A stretch of 64,000 nt of DNA, from positions 62,001-126,000 of the forward strand of contig JBNLBS010000009.1 of NCBI GenBank assembly GCA_050303415.1. Direction: 5' to 3'. The notes below the pieces were generated by a model. The model was given only the letters and a program-made list of their open reading frames with translations. It made no database searches and was not told where the DNA came from. Shown here in pieces: positions 52,936 through 62,518 of this stretch (position 1 is its first letter; the number at the start of each line of letters is the position of its first letter). The DNA comes from JBNLBS01 sp050303415 (lineage in GTDB: Bacteria; Pseudomonadota; Gammaproteobacteria; Methylococcales; Methylomonadaceae). A program made the translations under genes and the position numbers.

Positions 52936-54024
52936 TTATTTAAGTCGTGTATAACAACCGCCAGCAGCTGATTCTATGTAGCCCTGAAGTTCCAGTGTCA
53001 ACAGTATTGATGAGATAATTTCTACCGATTGCCCGGAATTTTCAACTAAATTATCAATAGAAGTTGGATTATACATGACAAGATTCAATATTGTTTGTTG
53101 CTCCAGGTCAAGCGTTGTTTGTTTGGATTCGGTCTCAGTTATTTTATGTGCTTGATTATATTGTCCTAATTCTTCAAGAATATCTGTGCTGGTTTCAACA
53201 AGTTTGGCACCTTGACGGATTAAAGCGTTGCATCCGCGAGCTAAAGGGTTGTGGATAGAACCTGGAATTGCAAAAACCTCCCGGTTTTGTTCCAGTGCCA
53301 ATCGGGCCGTAATTAATGAGCCGCTCTGTTTGGCAGCCTCAACCACCAGTAATCCCATAGAAAGACCGCTGATAATACGGTTGCGCCGGGGAAAATGGTT
53401 GGCTTTGGCTTTGGTTCCGGGGGGGAATTCGGAAATGATAGCGCCATTTTCTATAATATCCAGTGCCAGTTGTTTGTGTCGGGCAGGGTAAATACGGTCC
53501 AGTCCTGTTCCGGCAACGGCAATAGTTAAGCCGTGTCCCTGCAGTGCACCTTGATGGCTGGCGGCATCAATTCCCAGCGCCAGGCCACTGGTGATGATAT
53601 AACCATAGTGTGTTAGGTCTTTGGCAAAGCTGGCGGCGGTTTCCAGTCCCAGTTTTGATGGATTACGACTGCCGACAATTGCAATTTGAGGTAAAGACAG
53701 AATTTCCGGATTACCTCGAACAAATAATACCGGAGGTGGTGAACTGATTTCCTTAAGCAGGGTCGGATAGTTGTTGTCAGTGAAACAGATGATATGGTTG
53801 TTTTCTTGCTCAAGCCAGGCCAGATCCTGCTCAATAGTGTACCAATCAGGTGCTTTAAGAGCATCAATAGAGGCATTGTTGAGTCCCAAATCAGTTAATG
53901 CTGTTCGGGACTCGGAAAAAACCTGTTCTGGCTGGTAGTTGTCCAGCAGTTTTAAAAACGTACTGCAACCTATACCCGGTGTACGTAGTAGCGCCAGCCA
54001 ATATTTTAGGTTTTGATCAGTTAT
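52936..54024 (-). CDS. dprA: DNA processing protein DprA with non-canonical start codon
   Basis: DprA loads RecA onto incoming single strands in natural transformation. The Rossmann-like core is clear: AIVGSRNPSKLGLETAASFAK region (core GSRNPSKLG), SGLALGIDAASHQGAL, VAGTGLDRIYP, FPRRNRIISGLSMG and EAAKQSGSLITARLALEQNREVFAIPG, then a C-terminal winged helix. The N-terminal SAM-like domain (YWLALLRTPGIGCS) is also present, but no ATG, GTG or TTG opens it. The frame reads back to an ATA (54024-54022) six bases after the lysM stop, or to a CTG overlapping that stop. The first canonical start, a TTG 45 codons later, would remove the domain. Confidence 0.88.
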   Translation of the reverse strand: MTDQNLKYWLALLRTPGIGCSTFLKLLDNYQPEQVFSESRTALTDLGLNNASIDALKAPDWYTIEQDLAWLEQENNHIICFTDNNYPTLLKEISSPPPVLFVRGNPEILSLPQIAIVGSRNPSKLGLETAASFAKDLTHYGYIITSGLALGIDAASHQGALQGHGLTIAVAGTGLDRIYPARHKQLALDIIENGAIISEFPPGTKAKANHFPRRNRIISGLSMGLLVVEAAKQSGSLITARLALEQNREVFAIPGSIHNPLARGCNALIRQGAKLVETSTDILEELGQYNQAHKITETESKQTTLDLEQQTILNLVMYNPTSIDNLVENSGQSVEIISSILLTLELQGYIESAAGGCYTRLK

Positions 54025-54029
54025 GGTGT

Positions 54030-55049
54030 TCAGGGTGTTTGGACAATGTCTAAAACATGGATGGCTTGAGTTGCTTGCATTACTAATGCGTAACTGACTC
54101 GTTCAAAGGGGCGGAAGACCATTAATACACCGGCCATTTCGTTGGGCAATCTAACCTGATCATTTTTGATTGGACTATATATATCGCGAGTCATTTTTCC
54201 TTGTCGATAAATATCCAGGACATGTCCGGTCTGTATCCCATCCTGGACACCTTTGTCGATGACAACAATATTATGCTGGCCGATTTGTGAAACCCCGTTA
54301 AGGACGCTGATAATATTTCCTTTAATCAGTTTCTCAGGTGCCCTGGGAATAAAATTTAACGTGACGTCGGTTTCAGGTGAAGCCATTAAGCGATCTCCCA
54401 TGCGAATTTCACCGGAAGACTTGGAAATTATTAAGGTTGCCGGATCGCCATTTTGTAATAAAGTAGTGTCCGCAATATAGGAGGCTTCGAATCCCAGGAT
54501 TTCTTTGGAGTCAGGGCTGATATAAGGTTCACCTTGTCGGTAAACTGTGTAAAGCAGGCTTTTAGGAGCCTCAATTGAACGAACGTAAATACTGTCTCCG
54601 GCACCGGCAATAAGATGCTCACCGGCAAAATCAATCACATACGGTGCGTTATCCAGTTCGTTTTGTGTGACCACTTTGGGCGAACTTAAAAATGGTTGGA
54701 TGTGATCAATCGGAATGGTTTTAATCGCGGCCTCAATATCGGTTTCGCGGATACGAGGGTGTAATTTTTCAGGGCCAAAGCTGAGGCGTGGTTTTCCATT
54801 TACGATGGTAAGATAAATGACATCTCCTGGATAAATCAAATGCGGGTTTTTAATTTGGCTATTGTTTTCCCAAACTTTGGGCCAGTACCAGGGTTTACTA
54901 AGAAATTTACCCGCAATATCCCATAAGGTATCACCTTTTACTACGGTATATTTGTCTGGGTGGGCTGGATTCAGCTTTATTTCGTCAGCATTACAGGTTG
55001 TAAAAAGTAGAAATGAAGCAATAATCCCTAAAATGGATCGAAAAACCAT
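54030..55049 (-). CDS. LysM-domain exported protein
   Basis: Protein of 339 residues with a signal peptide (ending TTCNADEIKLN) and one LysM domain near residues 32-83 (YTVVKGDTLWDIAGKFLSKPWYWPKVW then PHLIYPGDVIYLT), which binds peptidoglycan. The rest is a beta-rich region of unknown role. Proteins of this form commonly precede dprA in gammaproteobacteria. It is the first gene of the leftward operon; the def gene diverges from it by 95 bases. Confidence 0.9.
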   Translation of the reverse strand: MVFRSILGIIASFLLFTTCNADEIKLNPAHPDKYTVVKGDTLWDIAGKFLSKPWYWPKVWENNSQIKNPHLIYPGDVIYLTIVNGKPRLSFGPEKLHPRIRETDIEAAIKTIPIDHIQPFLSSPKVVTQNELDNAPYVIDFAGEHLIAGAGDSIYVRSIEAPKSLLYTVYRQGEPYISPDSKEILGFEASYIADTTLLQNGDPATLIISKSSGEIRMGDRLMASPETDVTLNFIPRAPEKLIKGNIISVLNGVSQIGQHNIVVIDKGVQDGIQTGHVLDIYRQGKMTRDIYSPIKNDQVRLPNEMAGVLMVFRPFERVSYALVMQATQAIHVLDIVQTP

Positions 55050-55144
55050 ATCGTATTCCTGTCGGTCTTTTTAGTTATCTGAATACAAAGTTTAGATGAA
55101 TTCATATAGAATTCCAGTATTGAATTATTATAGTGGAGAGTTGC

Positions 55145-55657
55145 TTGAGTATTTTAAAAATTCTCGAATTTCCGGATGAACGGTTGCGCAAGAGGGCGGC
55201 GGTCGTTGAAACAGTTGATGATAGTATCAGACACTTGGTTGATGATATGCTTGAAACCATGTATGAATCGCATGGTGTCGGCCTGGCGGCAACGCAGGTG
55301 GATGTGCATCAGCGGGTGATCGTGATTGATGTTAGCGAAGAAAAAGATCAGCCCTTGGTGTTGATTAATCCGGAAATCATCGAAAAAGAAGGTGTCGAAA
55401 CTTCCGAAGAAGGCTGTCTGTCAGTGCCGGGTTTCTTTGAGAAAGTGAAACGAGCTGAGCATGTTAAGGTTCGGGCTTTGGATCGAAACGGTAAAACTTT
55501 TGAGTTTGAAGCCGATGAGTTGCTGGCGATTTGTGTCCAGCATGAAATGGATCATTTGGAAGGCAAGCTGTTTGTTGATTACATATCTTCATTAAAGCGG
55601 CAGCGTATTAAGAAAAAACTGGAGAAAATTCATAGAATGGAACGCCAAACATTATGA
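55145..55657 (+). CDS. def: Peptide deformylase
   Basis: Metalloenzyme of 170 residues removing the formyl group from new N-termini. Three motifs are intact: GVGLAATQVD, EGCLSVPGF and QHEMDHLEG (metal ligands Cys, His, His and catalytic Glu). The start is a TTG with GGAG seven bases upstream, giving SILKILEFPDERLRK as in other Def proteins; a GTG four codons earlier lies on the ribosome site. Its stop overlaps the fmt start (ATGA). Confidence 0.95.
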   Translation: MSILKILEFPDERLRKRAAVVETVDDSIRHLVDDMLETMYESHGVGLAATQVDVHQRVIVIDVSEEKDQPLVLINPEIIEKEGVETSEEGCLSVPGFFEKVKRAEHVKVRALDRNGKTFEFEADELLAICVQHEMDHLEGKLFVDYISSLKRQRIKKKLEKIHRMERQTL

Positions 55658-56589
55658 GAATTATTTTTGCCGGAACGCCGGATTTTGCTGTTCCCTGTCT
55701 GCAGGCACTGATTGATTCCGAGCATGAGGTTTGTGCAGTTTATACCCAGCCCGACCGTCCGGCAGGTAGGGGGCGCAAATTAACACCCAGCCCGGTTAAG
55801 GAACTGGCGTTAACGGCTGATATTCCGGTTTATCAGCCGGAAACGCTAAAACGTGCTGAAGATGTCGCCCAGTTGAAAGCATTTGAAGCCGATTTAATGG
55901 TGGTTGTAGCTTTTGGCATGATTCTGTCTCAGGAAGTCTTGGATATACCAAAACTGGGCTGTATTAATGTACATGGGTCATTATTACCCCGGTGGCGCGG
56001 TGCAGCCCCTATTCAACGTGCATTGATTGCCGGCGATGATAAAACCGGGGTCACCATTATGCGTATGGTGAAAAAGCTGGATGCCGGTGATATGTTGCAT
56101 AAGGAAGAATATAGTATTGGCGATCTGGATACTGCCAGCGATTTACATGATAAATTGTCTGAACTGGGTGCTTTAGGCCTGACTAAGGTCTTGACACAGA
56201 TTGAACAGGGTAAGGTTCAGGCAGAGCCTCAGGATGAATCCTTGGTAACCTATGCCGCAAAACTGGAAAAAAGCGAAGCGGTGCTGGATTGGACTGAAAC
56301 AGCTAGAACTTTGGCACTGAAGGTTCGAGGTTTTAATTCCTGGCCAGTGGCACAAACCCTGTACCAGGGCAAGGTGATGCGTATTTGGCAGGCACAGCCG
56401 GTTAATGACAAAGTTGAGGCAGAACCCGGAACGGTACGCTGTATTTTGGAAAATAAACATAAAGTCATGGATGTGGCGACTGGAGGTGGCTGGCTGAGAT
56501 TACTGGAAATTCAATTGCCTGGCGGAAAACGGTTGGACGTTCAAGCATTTTTGAATGCTCATGATGTTGATGCCTTAAAACTGGGTTGA
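55654..56589 (+). CDS. fmt: Methionyl-tRNA formyltransferase
   Basis: Cytoplasmic enzyme of 311 residues that formylates initiator Met-tRNA using N10-formyl-THF. IIFAGTPDFAVPCLQAL starts it; the catalytic Asn-His and SLLPRWRGAAPIQRA are in INVHGSLLPRWRG, with the catalytic Asp in KKLDAGDML. The C-terminal barrel binds tRNA. Classic def-fmt-rsmB order, each overlapping or nearly touching. Confidence 0.96.
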   Translation: MRIIFAGTPDFAVPCLQALIDSEHEVCAVYTQPDRPAGRGRKLTPSPVKELALTADIPVYQPETLKRAEDVAQLKAFEADLMVVVAFGMILSQEVLDIPKLGCINVHGSLLPRWRGAAPIQRALIAGDDKTGVTIMRMVKKLDAGDMLHKEEYSIGDLDTASDLHDKLSELGALGLTKVLTQIEQGKVQAEPQDESLVTYAAKLEKSEAVLDWTETARTLALKVRGFNSWPVAQTLYQGKVMRIWQAQPVNDKVEAEPGTVRCILENKHKVMDVATGGGWLRLLEIQLPGGKRLDVQAFLNAHDVDALKLG

Positions 56590-56593
56590 TCGA

Positions 56594-57889
56594 GTGAATT
56601 CACGATTAGTTGCAGCCCGTGTGTTAACCCGGGTATTAAAGCAGGGGCAATCGTTAACTGTGGCTCTGGATTCGGTTTTTAAAGAAACAGAGCCGGCCCA
56701 AGAACAGGCTTTTATTCAGGCTTTATGCTTTGGGGTTTGTCGATATTATTTTCAGCTGGATTTTATTGCCCGGCAATTATTGAATAAGCCGCTTAGAAAT
56801 AAAGACACAGAGATAAAAGCTTTGATCTTAATCGGCTTATATCAGCTTAAATATATGCGGGTAAAACCGCATGCTGCGGTATCTGAGACGGTGGCCGCGG
56901 CAGGTAAAAAAATCTGGGCTAAGTCATTATTAAATGCGGTGTTGCGAAAATATCAACGCGAGCAGACTGCGATAGATATTTTGGCTGAAAAAGATCAGAT
57001 GGCATCAACATCGCATCCGGATTGGTTGGTAAAACAGATCAAGGCCAGTTGGCCGGAGCAGGCCGAGCAGATTATTCAGGCCAATAATCAACAGCCGCCA
57101 ATGGTTTTGCGGGTTAATCAAGCCCGGCTTGGTCGGGATGACTATATAAAACAACTGGCGGCAGCCGGTATTGAAGGGCTTGAATTACCGTTATGTCTAT
57201 CGGCAATTAAACTTAAGCAGGCAGTGACGGTTGATAAATTACCCGGCTTTGCCGACGGTTTGGTGTCAGTTCAGGATAGTGCGGCACAATTGGCAGCAGG
57301 ATTGCTGTCACTAAAAACAGGGCAACGTGTCTTGGATATTTGCGCAGCGCCCGGAGGTAAAACTGCACATATTCTGGAACAGCCGGTCGAGTTGACAGAA
57401 TTATGGGCAATCGATATCGATCAGCTGCGGCTGCAACGGGTGGAAGAAAACCTGAAGCGTTTAAAACTGCATGCCAAATTGCTAACGGCTGATGCGGCTA
57501 AACCTGAGTTGTGGTGGGATGGCCGTTTGTTTGATCGCATCCTGCTGGATGCGCCATGTTCCGCCTTGGGGGTGATTCGTCGTCATCCTGATATTAAGCT
57601 TTTGCGTCGGGAAGAGGATATCGCCGCTTTACAAGAGCTTCAGCAGGCTATTTTGAAGGCCTGTTGGCAAATGCTGGCGCCCGGCGGTTTATTGGTTTAT
57701 GCAACGTGTTCAATTTTAAAACAGGAGAATGAAAATCAAATCCTGCAATTCCTAACCGAACATGATGATGCCCAGGAACAGGAAATCGTCGCCGACTGGG
57801 GTATAAAAAGACCAGCCGGACGGCAGGTCTTGACCGGGGACCAGGCAATGGATGGATTTTATTATGCATGTGTTAAGAAAACAGCATAA
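56594..57889 (+). CDS. rsmB: 16S rRNA (cytosine-967-C5) methyltransferase
   Basis: Protein of 431 residues: N-terminal NusB-like RNA-binding domain (to about residue 140) and a SAM methyltransferase domain with DICAAPGGKTAHIL (motif I), LDAPCSALGVIRRHPDIK (first catalytic Cys) and VYATCSILKQENE (second Cys). GTG start four bases after fmt stop. Its last 38 bases overlap the following DUF4390 gene. Confidence 0.95.
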   Translation: MNSRLVAARVLTRVLKQGQSLTVALDSVFKETEPAQEQAFIQALCFGVCRYYFQLDFIARQLLNKPLRNKDTEIKALILIGLYQLKYMRVKPHAAVSETVAAAGKKIWAKSLLNAVLRKYQREQTAIDILAEKDQMASTSHPDWLVKQIKASWPEQAEQIIQANNQQPPMVLRVNQARLGRDDYIKQLAAAGIEGLELPLCLSAIKLKQAVTVDKLPGFADGLVSVQDSAAQLAAGLLSLKTGQRVLDICAAPGGKTAHILEQPVELTELWAIDIDQLRLQRVEENLKRLKLHAKLLTADAAKPELWWDGRLFDRILLDAPCSALGVIRRHPDIKLLRREEDIAALQELQQAILKACWQMLAPGGLLVYATCSILKQENENQILQFLTEHDDAQEQEIVADWGIKRPAGRQVLTGDQAMDGFYYACVKKTA

Positions 57890-58448
57890 TTGTATCGGGT
57901 TTCTTTTGATTATTACTTTTATGATAGGCATGTTGCCGATAGCGGGTTATGCGAATGATTTTGCGGTCAAAATTCGTCATGCACAAATCAGTATGTCTGC
58001 TGATCAATATGCACTTAATGCAGGCTTTGATTTTCATTTAAGTCCCAAAGCCAAAAAAGCATTGCAAAACGGTATCCCCTTATATTGGAACTTGCGGGTG
58101 AGGCTTGTTCGGCAGCGTCATTTCTGGTGGGATAAAACACTGGCGAAAGTGAATTTTAGCTATCGAATTCAATATCATGCCTTGTTGAATCGCTATCGGG
58201 TGCAAAATATCAGTACCGGTGAAATTTATAATTTTTCTTCTTTAGCGGCGGCATTGGATGTTATTGCCAATGTAGAAAAATTATTGTTAATCGATCAAAA
58301 AGCAATTGAACCGGGCAAGCAGTATGGAGTTAAATTAAAACTGAATTTTGTTCGGGAAAAACTACCCTTACCTTTGCGCCCGTCCTCTTATCTTGATTCA
58401 CAATGGTATTTATCCAGCGACTGGTTCATATGTCCTCTGCAAAAATAA
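57852..58448 (+). CDS. DUF4390 exported protein
   Basis: Protein of 198 residues with a signal segment (GFLLIITFMIGMLPIAGYAND) and a beta-rich periplasmic domain (HAQISMSADQYALNAGFDFHLS, shortened to its core ADQYALNAGFDFHLS; RLVRQRHFWWDKTLAKVNF). Family function unknown; it is typically found between rsmB and ntrY in gammaproteobacteria and this order holds here. It overlaps rsmB and the ntrY start. An ATG four codons downstream is an alternative start. Confidence 0.85.
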   Translation: MDFIMHVLRKQHNCIGFLLIITFMIGMLPIAGYANDFAVKIRHAQISMSADQYALNAGFDFHLSPKAKKALQNGIPLYWNLRVRLVRQRHFWWDKTLAKVNFSYRIQYHALLNRYRVQNISTGEIYNFSSLAAALDVIANVEKLLLIDQKAIEPGKQYGVKLKLNFVREKLPLPLRPSSYLDSQWYLSSDWFICPLQK

Positions 58449-60571
58449 AACCTTCAGCCGGCTTGTATGTCGTCGCTTTATTTGGTCTGATCCTGCTGTC
58501 ATTGCAGTTAATGAGTTCGGCGACTCAGGAGTCATCTGAATTAAGCGAGATGTATTCCTGGTTGCTGCTGATTAATGCCTTGGGTTCAGTGGTTTTATTA
58601 GGGTTAATCGGCGCCAATATTTATTCCCTGATTCGTCAGTTAAAAAAACGCGAAGCCGGTTCACGCTTAACCACGCGTATGGTGTCTTTGTTTGCCTTAT
58701 TGGCCATGGCTCCAGCGGCGATTGTATTTTATTTTTCCATGCAGTTTCTGCATCAAAGCATTGACAGCTGGTTTAATGTTGAAATGGACAGGGCTATGGA
58801 AGATGCGTTGGAATTGAGCCAGGCATCTTTAGGGCAGCAGATGCGCTGGTATCTTAGACAAACCCAGCAATTAACCGAAAAGTTGGCAGACAAGTCGGAA
58901 AGCCAGGTTGTGCTGGAGCTGGAGGGTATCAGGGAGACTGTGGCAGCGTCGGAAATGACCGTGTTTTCCAAGCAAGGCCATATTATCGCTTCCAGCAGTA
59001 TTAATCCCAGTGAGATTCTGCCTGATCTGCCCAATCAATATATCTGGTTGCAGTTAAAACAAAATGCCGATCATGTGGCTTTGGAACCCATCCAGGATGG
59101 GCAGTTGCTGATCCGGGTGGTGGTTCGGCTGAATGAGGATGGACAGCAATATTTGCAAGCATTGTATCCGGTACCGCTAAGGATTGCCGATTTGGCCGAT
59201 TCGGTCGAATTTGCCTTTGTCCGCTACCAGGAAATGAATTTTCTGCGTGACTCGCTGCAAATAAGTTTTTCACTGGTACTGTCGCTGGTTTTGTTAATGA
59301 GTCTACTGGCGGCAATCTGGGTTGCCTTCATTAGTATTCGTAACATGATTGCACCGGTTAAAGAGCTGGTGAAAGGTACTCAGGCTGTCGCTGCCGGTGA
59401 TTATGAGCAGCAACTGCCGGTGATGGCGCAGGATGATCTGGGGTTTCTGGTGGAGTCCTTTAATGAAATGATGCAGCGTATTGCTATTGCCAGAGATGAA
59501 ATTAGAATGGCCGGATTGGAGGTGGAAAATCAACGGGCATACCTGGAAACGATTTTGTCCAACCTGACTGCCGGGGTTATCAGTTTTGATGCCGACTATA
59601 AAATTCGAACAGCAAATCAGGCGGCCTATCGTATTTTTCATATTCAGGTCAGTCGTTTTGTCGATAAAACATTGCCCCGGCTGGCTGAAGAAAATGCGGC
59701 TCTGGCTGAACCGTTAACCGCCATACAGAAACTGGTTGAGCAGGCGGAAGATATCTGGCAGCAGAGGATCGCATTTTTGGGTACAAACGGCCGACAGGAG
59801 TTGTTGTGTCGAGGAACAAACTTGTTTTCAAAAGAAGGTAAACGTGTCGGCGCCATTGTTGTATTCGATGATGTTACCGACTTGATTCAGGCACAAAAAA
59901 ATGCCGCCTGGGGTGAAGTGGCGCGTCGGTTGGCGCATGAAATTAAAAACCCGCTGACGCCCATTCAATTGTCGGCAGAAAGACTGCAGCATAAATTAGC
60001 CGCTGAGCTGGAACCAAAATCAGCCGAGATTTTGCAGCGTTCAACCAAAACCATTGTGCAGCAGGTGGAAGCAATGAAGCATATGGTGGATGATTTTTCC
60101 CGTTATGCCAAACCGGCCAAAAAACAAACTGAAGAACTGGATTTACAGGAATTGGTTCAGGAGGTGCTGGCGCTTTATACCCTGCAGTCCGGAATCAGAT
60201 TCAAAGTAAATTGTGATACAGTGGGCTTAAAGATTAATGCCGACCCTGTAAGTATCCGTCAGGTAGTGCATAATATTATAAAAAATGCTATTGAGGCTAC
60301 TGATAATCAGGGCTGTGTGGAGATTTTTCTACATAGGCGGGAAAAGAATAATGCCCATTTTATTGAATTGGCTTTTTATGATGATGGTCCTGGTATTTCT
60401 GAGCAACAATTAGACACTATTTTTGAACCTTATGTAACCAGCAAAGATAAAGGTACCGGATTGGGTCTGGCTATTGTGAAAAAGATTGTTGAGGAACATG
60501 GTGGTGTTATCTGGGTTGATACAAAATATAAGCCGGGTGCCGGTTTTATTATTCAGTTGCCAGCGCTTTAA
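58430..60571 (+). CDS. ntrY: NtrY-like membrane sensor histidine kinase
   Basis: Membrane histidine kinase of 713 residues with about four N-terminal membrane segments (up to about residue 300), a HAMP domain (RNMIAPVKELVKGTQAVAAGDY), a PAS domain and a kinase core with H-box RRLAHEIKNPLTPIQLSAERL region (core LAHEIKNPLTPIQL), NIIKNAIEATD and DKGTGLGLAIVKKI. NtrYX pairs are linked to nitrogen and redox or envelope responses. The start giving MSSAKIKPSAG is preferred; a longer in-frame start lies within DUF4390. ntrX begins 21 bases downstream. Confidence 0.93.
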   Translation: MSSAKIKPSAGLYVVALFGLILLSLQLMSSATQESSELSEMYSWLLLINALGSVVLLGLIGANIYSLIRQLKKREAGSRLTTRMVSLFALLAMAPAAIVFYFSMQFLHQSIDSWFNVEMDRAMEDALELSQASLGQQMRWYLRQTQQLTEKLADKSESQVVLELEGIRETVAASEMTVFSKQGHIIASSSINPSEILPDLPNQYIWLQLKQNADHVALEPIQDGQLLIRVVVRLNEDGQQYLQALYPVPLRIADLADSVEFAFVRYQEMNFLRDSLQISFSLVLSLVLLMSLLAAIWVAFISIRNMIAPVKELVKGTQAVAAGDYEQQLPVMAQDDLGFLVESFNEMMQRIAIARDEIRMAGLEVENQRAYLETILSNLTAGVISFDADYKIRTANQAAYRIFHIQVSRFVDKTLPRLAEENAALAEPLTAIQKLVEQAEDIWQQRIAFLGTNGRQELLCRGTNLFSKEGKRVGAIVVFDDVTDLIQAQKNAAWGEVARRLAHEIKNPLTPIQLSAERLQHKLAAELEPKSAEILQRSTKTIVQQVEAMKHMVDDFSRYAKPAKKQTEELDLQELVQEVLALYTLQSGIRFKVNCDTVGLKINADPVSIRQVVHNIIKNAIEATDNQGCVEIFLHRREKNNAHFIELAFYDDGPGISEQQLDTIFEPYVTSKDKGTGLGLAIVKKIVEEHGGVIWVDTKYKPGAGFIIQLPAL

Positions 60572-60592
60572 CTTTAAATTCTACAAATAACA

Positions 60593-61954
60593 ATGAATAA
60601 ACAAAAACCTCATGTTTTAGTGGTAGATGATGAACCGGATATTTGCCGTCTGGTGTCAGAAATTTTGGAAGACGAGGGTTATCAGGTCAGTGCAGCTGAA
60701 AATGCAACCCAAGCCAGAGAATTAAAAAAAACACATAAGCCTGATTTGATTTTGCTGGATATCTGGATGCCGGATACCGATGGTATTACCCTGTTAAAAG
60801 AATGGGAAGCGGCAGAAGAACCGTTATGTCCAGTTATTATGATGTCAGGACACGGGTCGGTCGAAACTGCCGTGGAAGCAACCCGGTTAGGGGCTTATGA
60901 CTTTCTGGAAAAGCCATTATCTATGGCTAAATTGCTGTTGATTGTTGACAGAGCATTAGAGGCAAGTATCTTAAAACAGGAAAATGTCATTCAAAAACAG
61001 CAGTTACAATTGGATATAGAACCGGTTGGCAAAAGCGCCTCGGTTGCCAGAATAAAGGATCAGATTAAGCGTTTGGCTCAGCATGATACAAGGGTTCTGC
61101 TGGTTGGCGAGGCCGGAGTTGGAAAAGAGCTTTATGCCCGATATTTACATAATAACAGTGCACGTAGAGATGGCCCGTTTGTTGATGTAGCCGTTGCCAG
61201 TATTGCCAAAGAAAATTCAGATGTAGAGTTTTTTGGCAAGGAAGAAGCGGGAAAAATATATCCGGGCTTACTGGAACAGGCGCATGGCGGAACCTTGTTT
61301 TTGGGTGAAGTAACCAGCCTGGATGAACAGTCTCAAACACGTTTGCTGGGTGTCTTGGAATCCAGTTCCTTCCTGCGCGTGTCTGGTACAGAGCCGGTTC
61401 GGGTTGATGTCAGGGTTATCGTTTCATCGCGTGATGATTTGGAAGAGGCGGTAAAAGCCGGACGGTTTCGTCAGGACCTTTACTATTTGTTAAATGAAGT
61501 TAGGCTGGATATACAACCCATTCGAGAACACAGTGAAGATGTACCGGCATTACTGGCTTATTACATAGATTTTTTTGTCAGACAGGAAAAGCTGGGATTT
61601 AGAAAGTTTTCCATGGCCGCTCAAAATTTCTTAAGAAACTATGCCTGGCCTGGCAATGTCAGGGAATTAAAAAACCTAGTGCAGCGTTTGATGATTTTAG
61701 GGGCGGGTGAGGAAATAGAGCTGGATGAAGTAAAAACTGCATTAGGAGCCGATGTCGTACAGGTTGGCAGTCAGTTGTCCGTGCCGGAATTTTTTAATCT
61801 GCCGTTAAAAGAAGCACGCGAACATTTTGAAAAAGCCTATCTGGAATACCATTTTGAACAGAATAATGGCAGTGTAGCAAAGCTTGCTGCGGCCGTGGGG
61901 ATGGAGCGCACCCATTTATATAGAAAATTACACGCGCTTAATATCAAATTATAG
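60593..61954 (+). CDS. ntrX: NtrX-like response regulator with degenerate AAA+ domain
   Basis: Protein of 453 residues: receiver domain (VVDDEPDICRLV, Asp in ILLDIWMPDTDG, Lys in FLEKPLS), AAA+ domain and a Fis-type DNA-binding end (KLAAAVGMERTHLYRKLHAL). Walker A reads GEAGVGKE. The GAFTGA sigma-54 loop is absent (FFGKEEAGKIYPGLLEQA) and the Walker B acid in GGTLFLGEV is Gly instead of the usual Asp. It therefore probably controls sigma-70 promoters as a DNA-binding response regulator, as reported for other NtrX proteins. The receiver and DNA-binding ends are intact. Confidence 0.93.
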   Translation: MNKQKPHVLVVDDEPDICRLVSEILEDEGYQVSAAENATQARELKKTHKPDLILLDIWMPDTDGITLLKEWEAAEEPLCPVIMMSGHGSVETAVEATRLGAYDFLEKPLSMAKLLLIVDRALEASILKQENVIQKQQLQLDIEPVGKSASVARIKDQIKRLAQHDTRVLLVGEAGVGKELYARYLHNNSARRDGPFVDVAVASIAKENSDVEFFGKEEAGKIYPGLLEQAHGGTLFLGEVTSLDEQSQTRLLGVLESSSFLRVSGTEPVRVDVRVIVSSRDDLEEAVKAGRFRQDLYYLLNEVRLDIQPIREHSEDVPALLAYYIDFFVRQEKLGFRKFSMAAQNFLRNYAWPGNVRELKNLVQRLMILGAGEEIELDEVKTALGADVVQVGSQLSVPEFFNLPLKEAREHFEKAYLEYHFEQNNGSVAKLAAAVGMERTHLYRKLHALNIKL

Positions 61955-62004
61955 GGTATAGTAGCGGGCTAATTCATGAATTCTAAATTTGAGTTCAAAT
62001 AAAC

Positions 62005-62033
62005 TTGAAATCAAACTGGAATTTTAGTAAAAT
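62005..62033 (+). promoter_or_regulatory. Sigma-70 promoter of rplM-rpsI
   Basis: TTGAAA, a 17-base spacer, then TAAAAT; the likely start of transcription is about 40 bases before rplM. Confidence 0.75.
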
Positions 62034-62076
62034 TCTCGATCTTTTATTGAGCCTTTAACAGAAAGACCAAATAACG

Positions 62077-62505
62077 ATGAAAACATTTAGTGCAAAGCCA
62101 GCAGAAGTTAAGCGCGATTGGTACGTGATAGATGCAGAGGGTAAGACTCTTGGTCGTCTTGCCAGCGAAGTAGCCCTTCGTCTGCGTGGTAAACACAAAC
62201 CAGAATATACACCGCATGTAGATACCGGTGACTACATTATTGTAGTTAATGCGGAAAAAATTGCTGTTACCGGCAATAAAGAAAAAGACAAGATGTATTA
62301 TCGCCATACAGGTTATGTCGGTAATTTAAAATCTGTTAATCTGGGTAAGTTAAGACAAACTTTCCCTGACCGTATTATCACAACAGCGGTCAAAGGAATG
62401 TTACCTAAGAATCCATTGGGTCGTGCAATGTTCAAGAAATTGAAAGTATATGCAGGTCCTGAACACAATCATCAGGCTCAACAGCCAAAAGTTTTAGAAA
62501 TATAA
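62077..62505 (+). CDS. rplM: 50S ribosomal protein L13
   Basis: L13 of 142 residues, the standard length. MKTFSAKPAEVKRDWYVIDAEGKTLGRLAS-region at the start (core DWYVIDAEGKTLGRLA) and the C-terminal MLPKNPLGRAMFKKLKVYAGPEHNHQAQ-region (core LPKNPLGRAMFKKLKVYAG) are typical. It binds 23S rRNA early in assembly. It is followed by rpsI after 13 bases, the usual pair. Confidence 0.97.
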   Translation: MKTFSAKPAEVKRDWYVIDAEGKTLGRLASEVALRLRGKHKPEYTPHVDTGDYIIVVNAEKIAVTGNKEKDKMYYRHTGYVGNLKSVNLGKLRQTFPDRIITTAVKGMLPKNPLGRAMFKKLKVYAGPEHNHQAQQPKVLEI

Positions 62506-62518
62506 TCAGGATAGACCT

